DNA of 36,939 nt from Nitrospinota bacterium. GTDB taxonomy: Bacteria; Nitrospinota_A; UBA7883. The notes beneath the pieces were generated by a model that had not been told where the DNA came from, searched no databases, and saw only the letters and a list, made by a program, of their open reading frames with translations. Below are positions 29,846-36,939 of this stretch, piece after piece. How positions within the stretch are numbered: position 1 is the first letter of the stretch; every line of letters starts with the position of its first letter. The stretch spans positions 1 through 36,939 of the forward strand of contig JACQZB010000034.1 in assembly GCA_016207925.1 (NCBI GenBank), read 5' to 3'. The position numbers were made by a program, and so were the translations under genes.

Positions 29846-30775
29846 TCAATGGGACGTGACTTCCAGGAAGATGATGTTGTTGTTTTCCTCGACGTAGGAA
29901 TGCCGCGCAAAAATCCTGTCCGGCCCGATTTCCGCGATGCAATCGTTGATCTGCGACTCGTTCCGGTAAATAAGCCGCCAGTCCATGAAAGTTTCCATGT
30001 AGCCCAGATCACGGATGTTGGGAAGAAAATTGGATAACATTATTTTTCCGCCCGGAAGCAGCATGTCAAACAGCATGCTCGTAAGCCGGGCGGCCACCCG
30101 CTGGGACAGGTAGTCGTACAACCCCGATGCGTAAATAAGATGGAACTTGCCCAGTTTCTTCGATTTGCTGGCCGCGATAATGTCCTTCACGGACCCATGG
30201 AAGGTCTTGACTTTCAAGCCGGAGAACAAATCCGCCACGAGCGCGAGGCTTTTCTTGTCAAAATCCATGGCGACAAGCTCGCCGATCCGCCCCTCCTGGA
30301 TGGCGCGCGAGTCATGCGCCTCGCGCAGATGGCCGCACGCAAGCGAAAAAATCCGCGGCTCGCCGACCTCCTTGGCGATGGCGTCTATCGCGTCGGTGAT
30401 GATCCTTTTTCGCGCGCGCACCCCCTTGCTGGCGGGGGAGTTCGTGGTGTAATTGAAAATTTCAATGCCCAATTTGCTGCGGGGGCCTTCGCTGGCCGGA
30501 TACACCCCGTAAATATAATCCAGCGTTTTCGCGTCGCCGTCGTAACCCCTCGGTTTTTCGAAATTGCGCCGTGTGAACGGATCCTGATGCACGATGGGAA
30601 AACAGGGATGATGAATGACGGTGGCGCGGGAGAATACGTCCCACTCCTCAACCCCCATCCCGTTTCGCAACAGGCGCAGGCCATCAATCAATTCGTCCAT
30701 CGCAACGTGAACGTCCACGCGCTCGCTCACGATTTCCGAATAAAATCTGTCTAATACCGCGTCACCCTGCTTCAC
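29846..30775 (-). CDS. SAM-dependent methyltransferase (possibly PhcB-like)
   Basis: A 309-residue protein. SAM motif I is RIFSLACGHLREAH (about 140-153), followed by LVAMDFDKKSLALV and HLIYASGLYDYLS, in class I order. The upstream segment TRRNFEKPRGYDGDAKTLDYIYG is characteristic of proteins often annotated as 3-hydroxypalmitic acid methyl ester biosynthesis (PhcB-type) enzymes. I recall this resemblance but cannot test it. The start is a GTG with no good ribosome site; a later ATG (about codon 26) is an alternative. It converges on the HD-GYP gene. A link with the neighbouring signalling genes is inference. Confidence 0.75.
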   Translation of the reverse strand: MKQGDAVLDRFYSEIVSERVDVHVAMDELIDGLRLLRNGMGVEEWDVFSRATVIHHPCFPIVHQDPFTRRNFEKPRGYDGDAKTLDYIYGVYPASEGPRSKLGIEIFNYTTNSPASKGVRARKRIITDAIDAIAKEVGEPRIFSLACGHLREAHDSRAIQEGRIGELVAMDFDKKSLALVADLFSGLKVKTFHGSVKDIIAASKSKKLGKFHLIYASGLYDYLSQRVAARLTSMLFDMLLPGGKIMLSNFLPNIRDLGYMETFMDWRLIYRNESQINDCIAEIGPDRIFARHSYVEENNNIIFLEVTSH

Positions 30776-31015
30776 TGCGTAACACCAGAAATACCGCCCG
30801 TCAAACGTTGGAAAATCGAAAGGCGCGGCGATTCCTCCCGCCGGTTCCCACTAAACCGGATCGCCAGCCATTTCAGAAGAATCCGATACGGATGAATCGT
30901 ATCAGATCACGTGAAAAACCGACACAAGGAAGATGTCCGCGGCGGGCGGGACGCTGCCCGGGGCGTGGTGGACGGGATGCGTAAACGCCTCCAGCGTAAT
31001 ATCCCGAAGCCGGGC
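30776..31015. other. Intergenic region with inverted repeats
   Basis: No gene is supported between the methyltransferase and the rpsU promoter. CCGGTT (30841-30846) with AACCGG (30854-30859), and GATACG (30885-30890) with CGTATC (30898-30903), are inverted repeats that could be operators for the divergent methyltransferase gene. Short ORFs here show no family features. Confidence 0.35.
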
Positions 31016-31044
31016 TTGACGAATACCGCGCGGGGTATTACAAT
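31016..31044 (+). promoter_or_regulatory. Promoter of rpsU with an inverted repeat in the spacer
   Basis: TTGACG (31016-31021), exactly 17 bases, TACAAT (31039-31044): a strong sigma70 promoter. AATACC (31022-31027) and GGTATT (31034-31039) form a perfect inverted repeat filling the spacer, the place where a repressor would block polymerase. Confidence 0.75.
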
Positions 31045-31056
31045 GCGTCCTTTGTT

Positions 31057-31080
31057 TCCGCGCGTTATGTGGCGCGCGGA
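31057..31080 (+). promoter_or_regulatory. Stable hairpin in the rpsU leader
   Basis: TCCGCGCG (31057-31064), eight-base loop, CGCGCGGA (31073-31080): a perfect eight-base-pair, very GC-rich hairpin in the roughly 90-base leader. It could be an autoregulatory or stability element; no T tract follows. Confidence 0.45.
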
Positions 31081-31142
31081 TGCGGCGCGAAGCCCGCCGG
31101 GCACGCGCGCCGGAAGCATAACAGCAACGGTTGGAGTTCGGT

Positions 31143-31334
31143 TTGCAGGTTAAAGTCATCAACCAGCAGGTGGACCAGGCGCTTAAGGCGCTCAAGCGGC
31201 AGCTTCTCAAGGATGGGCTGTGGAAAGAGCTTAAAAAGCGCCGCTCGTACGAGAAGCCTTCCGCCAAGCGCAAGCGGAAGCAGAAAGAGGCGCTTAAAAA
31301 GCGCCGCAAAGCGCAGCGGTTCAGCAGCTACTAA
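31143..31334 (+). CDS. rpsU: Ribosomal protein S21
   Basis: A 63-residue basic protein of the small ribosomal subunit. LQVKVINQQVDQALKALKRQ followed by LLKDGLWKELKKRRSYEKPS and a Lys/Arg-rich tail is the S21 pattern. I chose TTG 31143 because GGAG (31133-31136) lies six bases upstream and homologs begin with this Gln-Val-Lys-Val segment; a TTG four codons earlier would overlap that ribosome site. It heads a group with DUF503, rbfA and truB. Confidence 0.93.
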   Translation: MQVKVINQQVDQALKALKRQLLKDGLWKELKKRRSYEKPSAKRKRKQKEALKKRRKAQRFSSY

Positions 31335-31389
31335 GCGCGGCGGCGCCGCGCGCGCCGTCACGCCGCGAAGCGCCGCGCCTTTCTTTCCG
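31335..31389 (+). terminator. Possible terminator or attenuator after rpsU
   Basis: GCGCGGCG (31335-31342) can pair with CGCCGCGC (31371-31378), and CTTTCTTTCC follows. Within it a shorter stem (31335-31341 with 31345-31351) is an alternative fold. The T tract is broken by C, so partial readthrough into the DUF503-rbfA-truB genes is likely. Confidence 0.35.
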
Positions 31390-31449
31390 TAAACGCGCGG
31401 CCCCGCCGCTTATGGCGCCCCACGGCGCGCCGCAGGGAGGTCAAGTTCC

Positions 31450-31731
31450 ATGGTGGTGGGAGTTTGCAAGGTTTCCCTTGCCTTGCACGGCGCGCGATCC
31501 CTCAAGAGTAAACGCCAGGTGATTAAAAGCGTCAAGGATCGCGTTCGCGCCCGCTTTAACATCTCCATCGCCGAGGTGGACCACCATGATCTGTATCAAA
31601 GCGCCTTGCTGGGCCTGTGCGTGGTGTCCGCCGACGCCGCCCACGCCGACAGCCAACTCCAGCATGCCGTCAACTTCATCGCCGAACAGGCAGAGGTGAC
31701 CGGCGTGCAGCACGAACTGATTACGCTGTAG
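31450..31731 (+). CDS. DUF503 family protein (YlxP-like)
   Basis: A 93-residue protein. VGVCKVSLALHGARSLKSKRQVIKSVKDRVRARFNISIAEVD is the full DUF503 signature, ending with a helix and EVTGVQHELITL. The family commonly lies next to rbfA in the nusA-infB region, as here, and is thought to be linked to ribosome or translation functions; its biochemical role is not established. It is 11 bases upstream of rbfA. Confidence 0.92.
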   Translation: MVVGVCKVSLALHGARSLKSKRQVIKSVKDRVRARFNISIAEVDHHDLYQSALLGLCVVSADAAHADSQLQHAVNFIAEQAEVTGVQHELITL

Positions 31732-31741
31732 AGGCGGCCCC

Positions 31742-32137
31742 ATGCGACGATTCGCCCGCGCCGACCGGCTGTCCGAGGAGATCAAAGGCGAGATCGCGGC
31801 CATCATCCGCGACGACGTAAAGGATCCGCGGATGGCTTCCTTTGTCTCGATCACGCGCGTTGAGCTTAGCCGCGACTTGCGCAACGCCAACGTGCTGGTG
31901 TCGGTGTTCGGCCCGGATGAAGAGAAGGACGCCACCATCGCCGCGTTGCGCAGCGCCGCCGGGTTCATCCGCTCGCTCATTGGGCGGCGGCTGCGGGTGC
32001 GCGCGGCTCCGGAACTTAATTTCAAGCTGGACCGGTCCATCGATCATTTGTCCCGGATCGGTGAATTGCTCAAGGACATCAACCCCGCTCCCCCCGGCGA
32101 GTCCGGCGAGGAGGATAAAAACCACAACGAGGATTGA
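31742..32137 (+). CDS. rbfA: Ribosome-binding factor A
   Basis: Aids late maturation of the 30S subunit, binding near the 5' end of 16S rRNA. The 131-residue protein has the KH-like fold signatures RLSEEIKGEIAAII, VKDPRMASFVSITRVELSRDL, NANVLVSVFG, and ALRSAAGFIRSLIGRRLRVR...PELNFKLDRSID. The C-terminal tail is acidic and variable as usual. It lies nine bases before truB, in the standard order. Confidence 0.95.
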   Translation: MRRFARADRLSEEIKGEIAAIIRDDVKDPRMASFVSITRVELSRDLRNANVLVSVFGPDEEKDATIAALRSAAGFIRSLIGRRLRVRAAPELNFKLDRSIDHLSRIGELLKDINPAPPGESGEEDKNHNED

Positions 32138-32146
32138 TACGGAATC

Positions 32147-33058
32147 ATGGACGGTTTCTTGAACATCAACAAGCCCATCGGCATCACTTCCGCGGAAGTG
32201 GTGCGCGTGATCAAGCGCGAGTTGAAAACGAAGAAGATCGGCTACATCGGCACGCTTGACCCCATCGCGGAGGGCGTGCTGGTGGTGGCGCTGGGCCGGG
32301 CGACACGCCTTATCCCCTTCCTGGAGCGCCAGGACAAGGAGTACGACACCACGCTGACCCTTGGCGCGGAAACCGACACGCAGGACCGCACCGGCGCCGT
32401 TGTCAACCAGGCCGACCCCTCCGCCGTCACCGCGGAGGATTTCATGAGCGCCGCGGAAAAGTATGTCGGCGAAATCGAGCAGACACCGCCGATGTACTCC
32501 GCCAAGAAGGTGGACGGCCAGCGCCTGTACGACCTGGCGCGGCAGGGCGTGGAGGTGGAGCGTAAACCCGTGAAAACCACCATCTACAGCCTGCGTTTCA
32601 TGGAGAAAAACGGCCCGGAGATACGGTTCTCGGCGCGGGTGGCCACCGGTACCTACCTTCGCACGTTGTGCCACGACATCGGCAGGGCGCTGGGCGTGTA
32701 CGGCCACCTCTCACGGCTCACCCGGACACGCGCGGGGATTTTCACCGTGGAGTCGGCATTGCCGCTGGATACGATCACCCGCGCCAACTTCGATGAGGTG
32801 AGGGCGCGGCTTATCTCGCTTGCCGACGGGTTGGGGCATCTGGCGCGGGCGGTGATACTGCCGCACTCCGCGGACCGGCTCAAGAACGGCATCGCGCTGG
32901 GCGTCTCCGACGTGGTGCGCTTCGACCAGGGCGAGGACAACTCAAACGCGCGTTTGGTGAACAAGGACGGCTGGCTGTACGGCGTGGGAACGCTGGAAGG
33001 GCCGCCGTTGGCCGGGTTCCCCTTTTCCACCATCAAGCCCAAGCGGGTGCTGAACTAG
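32147..33058 (+). CDS. truB: tRNA pseudouridine(55) synthase
   Basis: Makes pseudouridine 55 in the T loop of tRNAs. GFLNINKPIGITS, KIGYIGTLDPIAEGVL with catalytic Asp38, QTPPMYSAKKVDGQRLYDLAR, and GTYLRTLCHDIGRALGVYGHL are all present. The C-terminal PUA-like domain ends at the stop, 303 residues in all, a normal length. Its last four bases overlap the convergent pgeF stop, with no room for a terminator between them. Confidence 0.96.
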   Translation: MDGFLNINKPIGITSAEVVRVIKRELKTKKIGYIGTLDPIAEGVLVVALGRATRLIPFLERQDKEYDTTLTLGAETDTQDRTGAVVNQADPSAVTAEDFMSAAEKYVGEIEQTPPMYSAKKVDGQRLYDLARQGVEVERKPVKTTIYSLRFMEKNGPEIRFSARVATGTYLRTLCHDIGRALGVYGHLSRLTRTRAGIFTVESALPLDTITRANFDEVRARLISLADGLGHLARAVILPHSADRLKNGIALGVSDVVRFDQGEDNSNARLVNKDGWLYGVGTLEGPPLAGFPFSTIKPKRVLN

Positions 33059-33819
33059 GCGCCCGCCAGCGCGATGGCGGACAGGAACCGCCCGGTGGTG
33101 TTCCTGTCAGCGCGGTGGGAATAGAACAGGTCGTTGCGGCAGGAAACGCACACACCGCTGTCCAGAATGGCGGCGCGCGCCAGTCCGCTTCCCTCCAACT
33201 GCCTTAGGTTCACCCCCACAAGGTCGAGGTTATCCGCATACGGCGCGCCGCAGCACGAGGCGAAATTCCGCGCGGTCTCTGGGTCCACGTGGTAGCAGCA
33301 GGCGCGGATGCAGGGGCCGATGACGGCGGTCAGGCGGGCGGGATCGGCGCCGAACCGCTCCCGCATGAGCGCGATAGTCTTGGCGGTGATGCCGCGCTCG
33401 GCGCCCCGGCGCCCCGCGTGGACGGCGGCGGCGAGTCCGCGTGAAGGCTCGGCGACAAGAATGGGGACACAATCCGCGGTAAGCACACCCACCGCGACGC
33501 CGGGCACGGACACAATCACCGCGTCGGCCTCCTGGGGATCGTCCGGCGGTTGGGCGTCTATGACCGTCACGCCATCGCCATGAACCTGCCGGCCCAGGTA
33601 CAGTGAGCCAAGGCCGGCCGCCGCCATCACCCGCGCGCGGTTTTCGGCGACGGCGGCGGGATCGTCGCCAACCTTGTCGCTCATGTTGAGGCAATGGAAC
33701 GGCGGGGCGCTGACACCCCCTCCCCTGCCGGAGACGATGGTGACGAATCCCTGTGCGGCGAACGCGGGGTAATGGTACACCTCCGGCTCACCGGAAAGCC
33801 GTTTGATCACCTCATTCAT
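33055..33819 (-). CDS. pgeF: Peptidoglycan editing factor / purine nucleoside phosphorylase (YfiH/LACC1 family)
   Basis: A 254-residue protein of the former 'polyphenol oxidase' (DUF152) family. Zn ligands and neighbours appear in order: QVHGDGV, LTADCVPI, and AAVHAGRRGAERGI; also GPCIRACCYHV and FYSHRADRNTTGR. Family members act as purine nucleoside phosphorylases/adenosine deaminases, and the E. coli protein keeps L-Ser out of the peptidoglycan peptide. Which activity dominates here cannot be seen. It follows the radical SAM gene by nine bases. Confidence 0.93.
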   Translation of the reverse strand: MNEVIKRLSGEPEVYHYPAFAAQGFVTIVSGRGGGVSAPPFHCLNMSDKVGDDPAAVAENRARVMAAAGLGSLYLGRQVHGDGVTVIDAQPPDDPQEADAVIVSVPGVAVGVLTADCVPILVAEPSRGLAAAVHAGRRGAERGITAKTIALMRERFGADPARLTAVIGPCIRACCYHVDPETARNFASCCGAPYADNLDLVGVNLRQLEGSGLARAAILDSGVCVSCRNDLFYSHRADRNTTGRFLSAIALAGA

Positions 33820-33828
33820 GTCAGTCCT

Positions 33829-35508
33829 TCATGAGCAGACGCCGGGGAACAGCCCGCACCGCATACAACCCGATCCGGGCGGCGGACAGGGCGGCGTGCC
33901 CTTGCCGCGCTCGAAGCGTCCGCCTTCCTTCTCAAGATACCCGGCGGCCATTCCCCAGTCCACCCTGCCCCACGGTAACGGTTCACCGGGAGCGCGCCCC
34001 CGTTCAACAAATGAAAGGTCAAGAGTGGTTTCCCGCAACGCGGCGGCCCAGCCGGACAAGGACGCCGCCTCGATCAGCGGCCCGATCTCCCGTCCGCCCA
34101 CGGACATGACCGCTTGCGCGTAATCCTGCCGCGGCGAGCCGGCGGCGACCGTGACGTTGGGAACGGATTTCAACCCTTCGGTTACGGCGCGCAACCGCGC
34201 GCTCAGGGTCTTGACGCCCGCGAAGGGCATCCGCTCGAACGGCGTGAACGGTTTGGGGACGAATCCGTTGACGCTGACCGAAATCCTCCCCGCCTCCCCG
34301 GTGGGCCGCCGTTCGTCCACCATGATGCGCTGAATGTTCTTTACCATTTCCACGATGGCGCGCGCGTCGTCATCGGTTTCGCCGGGCAGGCCCACGAGAA
34401 AATACATTTTGCAGGTGGAAGGCGCGGCGCGGAACACGGTTCGCGCGGCTTCGTATATTTGTTCATCGCGCAGGTCCTTGTTGATCCGCAGCCGCAGTGG
34501 CTCGGCGCCCGCCTCCGGCGCCACGGTGACGGTGGCCTCGCCCACCTTATGCAAAAGCTCCACAAGGCGCGGGGTGAACCGGTCGAGCCGCAGGGAACTG
34601 ACTCCGGCGCGGCCTCCGGCGCGGGCGATATGTTCAAGCATCCGCTCAAAATCGGGGTGATCGGCAACGGCGGAGCCGACTAGCCCCACCTTGCCCACCT
34701 GGCGCAGCCCTTCATCTATTTTCGATTCCAGCCACTCGATAGGCGCGTGGCGGGTGGGGCGGTAGGCGTAGCCCGCGGCGCAGAAGCGGCAATGCTGGCC
34801 GCAGCCCTTGCCGGTCTCCACCAGCCACATGTCGCCGAATACCGTGTCCGGAGTGTAAATCCGCGTGTGGCCGAAGGCGCCGGGCGCCCACACGCGCGTC
34901 ACGCGGCGGTTGTCCCCTTTGGTCACATAGGCGCCCGGCAAACCGGACAGCCGCAAGGGATCAGCACACCCGCCGCTTATAAGCGCATCCAGCAGCGGAT
35001 CAACAATGCCTTCCGCCTCGCCAATTAATAGCGCGTCGAAAAACATCGCCATCGCTTCCGGGTTGAGCGTGGGGCACAATCCCCCGGCCAGCATCAAGGG
35101 CCGCGCGCCGGGCCGCGCGTGGACGTCCACCCCGCCCTGGCGCAGCATGGCAAGCGCGTTGACGTAATCGTGTTCGAAGGTGATGGAAAACGCGATGGCG
35201 TCAAACTCGCGCAGCGAAGTGGCCGATTCCAGGCTGGCCAGCGGTTTGCGATGCCGCTCCAGCCATGCCGCCTCCCGCGGCGAGGGCAGGAATACGCGCT
35301 CGCACACCACGTCCTCGCGCCGGTTGAACAGGTGGTACACGGTCTGGAAGCCAAGGTTGCTCATGCCCACCTGGTAGGAGTTGGGGTAGGCCAGCGCGAC
35401 GCGGAGGCGCCCGCCGTGTTCCTTGGCGGCGGCGCCGCGTTCGCGGGCAAGCCGTTCGCGGGCGAGTTCGCGCGGGTCAATGGTCCGCGCGGCGTTTACA
35501 TGCTTCAT
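33829..35508 (-). CDS. Radical SAM protein (TIGR03960-type) with Cys-rich C-terminus
   Basis: About 559 residues. The N-terminal part (VALAYPNSYQVGMSNLG...LFNRREDVVCERVF) resembles a B12-binding-like domain and contains LAGGLCPTLNPEAMA. The radical SAM motif is CGQHCRFC in VETGKGCGQHCRFCAAGYAYRP, binding the SAM-cleaving [4Fe-4S] cluster. The core continues to FLVGLPGETDDD and FVPKPFTPFERMPF. The C-terminus ends with five cysteines (CPPPGSGCMRCGLFPGVC), possibly another metal site. The frame stays open upstream into tyrS, but the true start is ATG 35508 or 35517; neither has a ribosome site. This family often precedes a DUF2344 gene, which is absent here. Substrate unknown. Confidence 0.88.
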   Translation of the reverse strand: MKHVNAARTIDPRELARERLARERGAAAKEHGGRLRVALAYPNSYQVGMSNLGFQTVYHLFNRREDVVCERVFLPSPREAAWLERHRKPLASLESATSLREFDAIAFSITFEHDYVNALAMLRQGGVDVHARPGARPLMLAGGLCPTLNPEAMAMFFDALLIGEAEGIVDPLLDALISGGCADPLRLSGLPGAYVTKGDNRRVTRVWAPGAFGHTRIYTPDTVFGDMWLVETGKGCGQHCRFCAAGYAYRPTRHAPIEWLESKIDEGLRQVGKVGLVGSAVADHPDFERMLEHIARAGGRAGVSSLRLDRFTPRLVELLHKVGEATVTVAPEAGAEPLRLRINKDLRDEQIYEAARTVFRAAPSTCKMYFLVGLPGETDDDARAIVEMVKNIQRIMVDERRPTGEAGRISVSVNGFVPKPFTPFERMPFAGVKTLSARLRAVTEGLKSVPNVTVAAGSPRQDYAQAVMSVGGREIGPLIEAASLSGWAAALRETTLDLSFVERGRAPGEPLPWGRVDWGMAAGYLEKEGGRFERGKGTPPCPPPGSGCMRCGLFPGVCS

Positions 35509-35515
35509 TGGTACC

Positions 35516-35521
35516 ATTATA
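35516..35521 (-). promoter_or_regulatory. -10 box of the radical SAM gene (possible leaderless transcript)
   Basis: The minus strand reads a perfect TATAAT at 35516-35521, eight bases before ATG 35508. Transcription would begin at or next to that ATG, and no Shine-Dalgarno sequence is visible. The -35 region is poor. Confidence 0.4.
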
Positions 35522-35569
35522 ATTTGTTCACTTCGCTGGCGCCTAATGCGCCGCTGATTACCGGAAACC

Positions 35570-36784
35570 ATGACAACGGAAATAGACCGCCAACTGGAAA
35601 TCATCCGCCGGGGCACGGTGGAAATACTGGTGGAAAGCGAACTGCGCGAAAAACTGGCGCGCGCGCTGGCCACCAAGACGCCGCTAAGGATCAAAGCGGG
35701 GTTCGACCCCACGGCGCCCGACCTGCACCTGGGCCATACGGTGCTGATCCACAAACTGCGCCAGTTCCAGGAATTGGGGCACACCGTGCTGTTCCTGATC
35801 GGCGACTTCACCGCGCGCATAGGCGACCCCACGGGCAAGTCGGAAACGCGGCCTCCGCTTTCCCGCGAACAGGTGGAAGAAAACGCGCGCACCTACCAGG
35901 AGCAAGTGTTCAAGATTCTCGACCCCGCGCGCACGCAGGTGATGTTCAACAGCGCGTGGCTGGACAAACTCACCCCCGCGCAGTTTATCGAGCTGGCGGC
36001 GCAGGGGACGGTGGCGCGGATGCTGGAGCGCGACGACTTTTCCAAGCGCCACGCCGCGGGGCACGGCATTTCCATCCACGAATTCCTGTATCCCCTGCTG
36101 CAGGGGTACGACTCGGTGGCGATGAAGGCGGACGTGGAGTTGGGCGGCGCCGACCAGAAGTTCAACCTGCTGGTGGGGCGCGACCTGCAACGCCGCCACG
36201 GGCAGGAGGCGCAGGTGACGTTGACGATGCCGCTATTGGAAGGCACCGACGGCGTGATGAAGATGAGTAAAAGCTACGGCAACTACATCGGCGTCAGCGA
36301 GCCGCCGGGGGAGATGTTCGGCAAGGTGATGTCCATCTCCGACACGCTTATGTTGCGGTACTATGAACTGGTATCCGCCATCGGCAACGAGGATCTGGCG
36401 TCGCTTAAAGGGGGGCTTGCCAGCGGCTCCGTCCATCCCAAGGCGGCCAAGGTGGCGCTGGCGTATGAGTTGGCGGCGCGCTATCATGGCGAGGCCGCGG
36501 CGCGCGATGCCCAAGCCGGCTTCGAGCGTGTGTTCGGACAAAAGCAGGCGCCCGAAGAGATCGCTCTGTGGCGGGTGGATTGGGCCGGGGCGGATGAGAT
36601 ATGGCTGCCCAAGGCGCTGGCGGAAGCGGGGCTGGCGTCCAGCAGTTCCGACGGGCGCCGGCTGATCGCGCAGGGGGCGGTGACCGTTGACGGCGCGAAA
36701 GTCACTGATCCCGACTTCAAGCTGCCGCGCGGGGGCGAACGGCTGGTAAAAGTGGGCAAACGCCGCTTCGCGCGGCTGGTATAG
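35570..36784 (+). CDS. tyrS: Tyrosyl-tRNA synthetase
   Basis: Class I synthetase charging tRNA-Tyr. The HIGH motif is HLGH (residues 53-56), preceded by [26 protein letters not shown] binds substrate; the KMSKS motif is intact in [11 protein letters not shown] (about 230-239). The C-terminal S4 RNA-binding domain ([19 protein letters not shown]) completes a 404-residue enzyme of the TyrZ-like type (GADQKFN, short linker). It is divergent from the radical SAM gene; its ribosome site is weak. Confidence 0.97.
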   Translation: MTTEIDRQLEIIRRGTVEILVESELREKLARALATKTPLRIKAGFDPTAPDLHLGHTVLIHKLRQFQELGHTVLFLIGDFTARIGDPTGKSETRPPLSREQVEENARTYQEQVFKILDPARTQVMFNSAWLDKLTPAQFIELAAQGTVARMLERDDFSKRHAAGHGISIHEFLYPLLQGYDSVAMKADVELGGADQKFNLLVGRDLQRRHGQEAQVTLTMPLLEGTDGVMKMSKSYGNYIGVSEPPGEMFGKVMSISDTLMLRYYELVSAIGNEDLASLKGGLASGSVHPKAAKVALAYELAARYHGEAAARDAQAGFERVFGQKQAPEEIALWRVDWAGADEIWLPKALAEAGLASSSSDGRRLIAQGAVTVDGAKVTDPDFKLPRGGERLVKVGKRRFARLV

Positions 36785-36793
36785 AGGGACTGC

Positions 36794-36939
36794 ATGAGCG
36801 ATGAGAGCGTGAACGAACGGCGGCGGACGCCGCGCGAAACCCTCGATCCCCCGTTCAACGCCGAAGTGCTGTTCCAGGACCACACGGGACTGCGCGGCGT
36901 TCCGGCCCGGCTTTTGGACCACAGCCGCCACGGCGCCCA
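36794..36939 (+). CDS. PilZ-domain protein, 5' part (cut by window end)
   Basis: An ORF starting nine bases after tyrS and running off the window. The visible 48 residues are MSDESVNERRRTPRETLDPP, then a beta strand FNAEVLFQDHTGLRG and LLDHSRHGA. The RRxxxR motif and the (D/N)xSxxG motif (DHSRHG) are the c-di-GMP-binding residues of PilZ domains. It is a likely c-di-GMP receptor; what it controls is unknown. Confidence 0.75.
   Translation, partial: MSDESVNERRRTPRETLDPPFNAEVLFQDHTGLRGVPARLLDHSRHGA

Noticed and set aside
30911-31153. Plus-strand ORF upstream of rpsU
   Set aside because: It overlaps the rpsU promoter and ribosome site and shows no domain.
35509-35892. N-terminal extension of the radical SAM frame into tyrS
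   Set aside because: The extension is the antisense of tyrS and Ser/Arg-rich. Family similarity begins only after the ATG at 35508-35517.

Overview
The window is about 37 kb of GC-rich (roughly 60-65% by eye), gene-dense bacterial chromosome. Evidence for a Gram-negative, respiring bacterium: periplasmic multiheme cytochromes, a CuA-type heme-copper oxidoreductase with an SCO copper chaperone, a DsbD-type disulfide reductase, S41 peptidase next to divergent polysaccharide deacetylase, and c-di-GMP signalling (HD-GYP, PilZ). No rRNA or tRNA gene was seen. A Nitrospinota, Nitrospirota or deltaproteobacterial-type lineage is plausible, but this is inference only.

Layout. 1-960: an AT-richer accessory patch with a zinc-ribbon membrane protein and a palindromic MITE-like element. 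959-5060: one giant minus-strand gene, a MinD/FlhG-type ATPase fused to about 1,000 residues of charged coiled coil, with a near-consensus promoter. 5273-9475: a plus-strand run of split transketolase (N half interrupted by a stop), transketolase C half, CtpA peptidase and polysaccharide deacetylase. 9476-10620: a small island with REP-like hairpin pairs at both ends, a HigA-type antitoxin remnant and a PIN-toxin/ribbon-helix-helix pair. 10629-18000: housekeeping and signalling genes (apt, a disrupted dsbD, glgC, hemerythrin, inositol monophosphatase, mnmA, STAS antagonist, response regulator). 18154-18816: a C-terminally truncated endonuclease V.

18677-25923 is the most interesting part. Two adjacent minus-strand operons are separated by a strong terminator. 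Operon A encodes a 57-aa membrane subunit, a CuA subunit II, a heme-copper subunit I with Gln in place of the active-site Tyr, and a 41-aa membrane peptide. Operon B encodes an SCO/SenC protein, a cytochrome b-ferredoxin-MvhD fusion, an anchored unknown protein and a nonaheme cytochrome c. Each operon has a TATGA-N6-TCATA operator centred at the spacing expected of a class II Crp/Fnr activator (-41.5 from the predicted start). I read them as one regulon: a quinone- or ferredoxin-linked electron path feeding a heme-copper enzyme that may be a nitric oxide reductase rather than an oxidase.

26080-36939: a secreted hypothetical, a histidine kinase with a REC-DUF3369-HD-GYP partner, a SAM methyltransferase, then the translation block rpsU-DUF503-rbfA-truB, pgeF, a radical SAM protein, tyrS, and the start of a PilZ protein cut by the window edge.

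Three apparently conserved genes carry lesions: transketolase N half (TAA), dsbD (TGA at a conserved Cys codon plus a one-base frameshift) and nfi (truncation). Sequencing error, real decay and, for dsbD, selenocysteine recoding all need to be separated.
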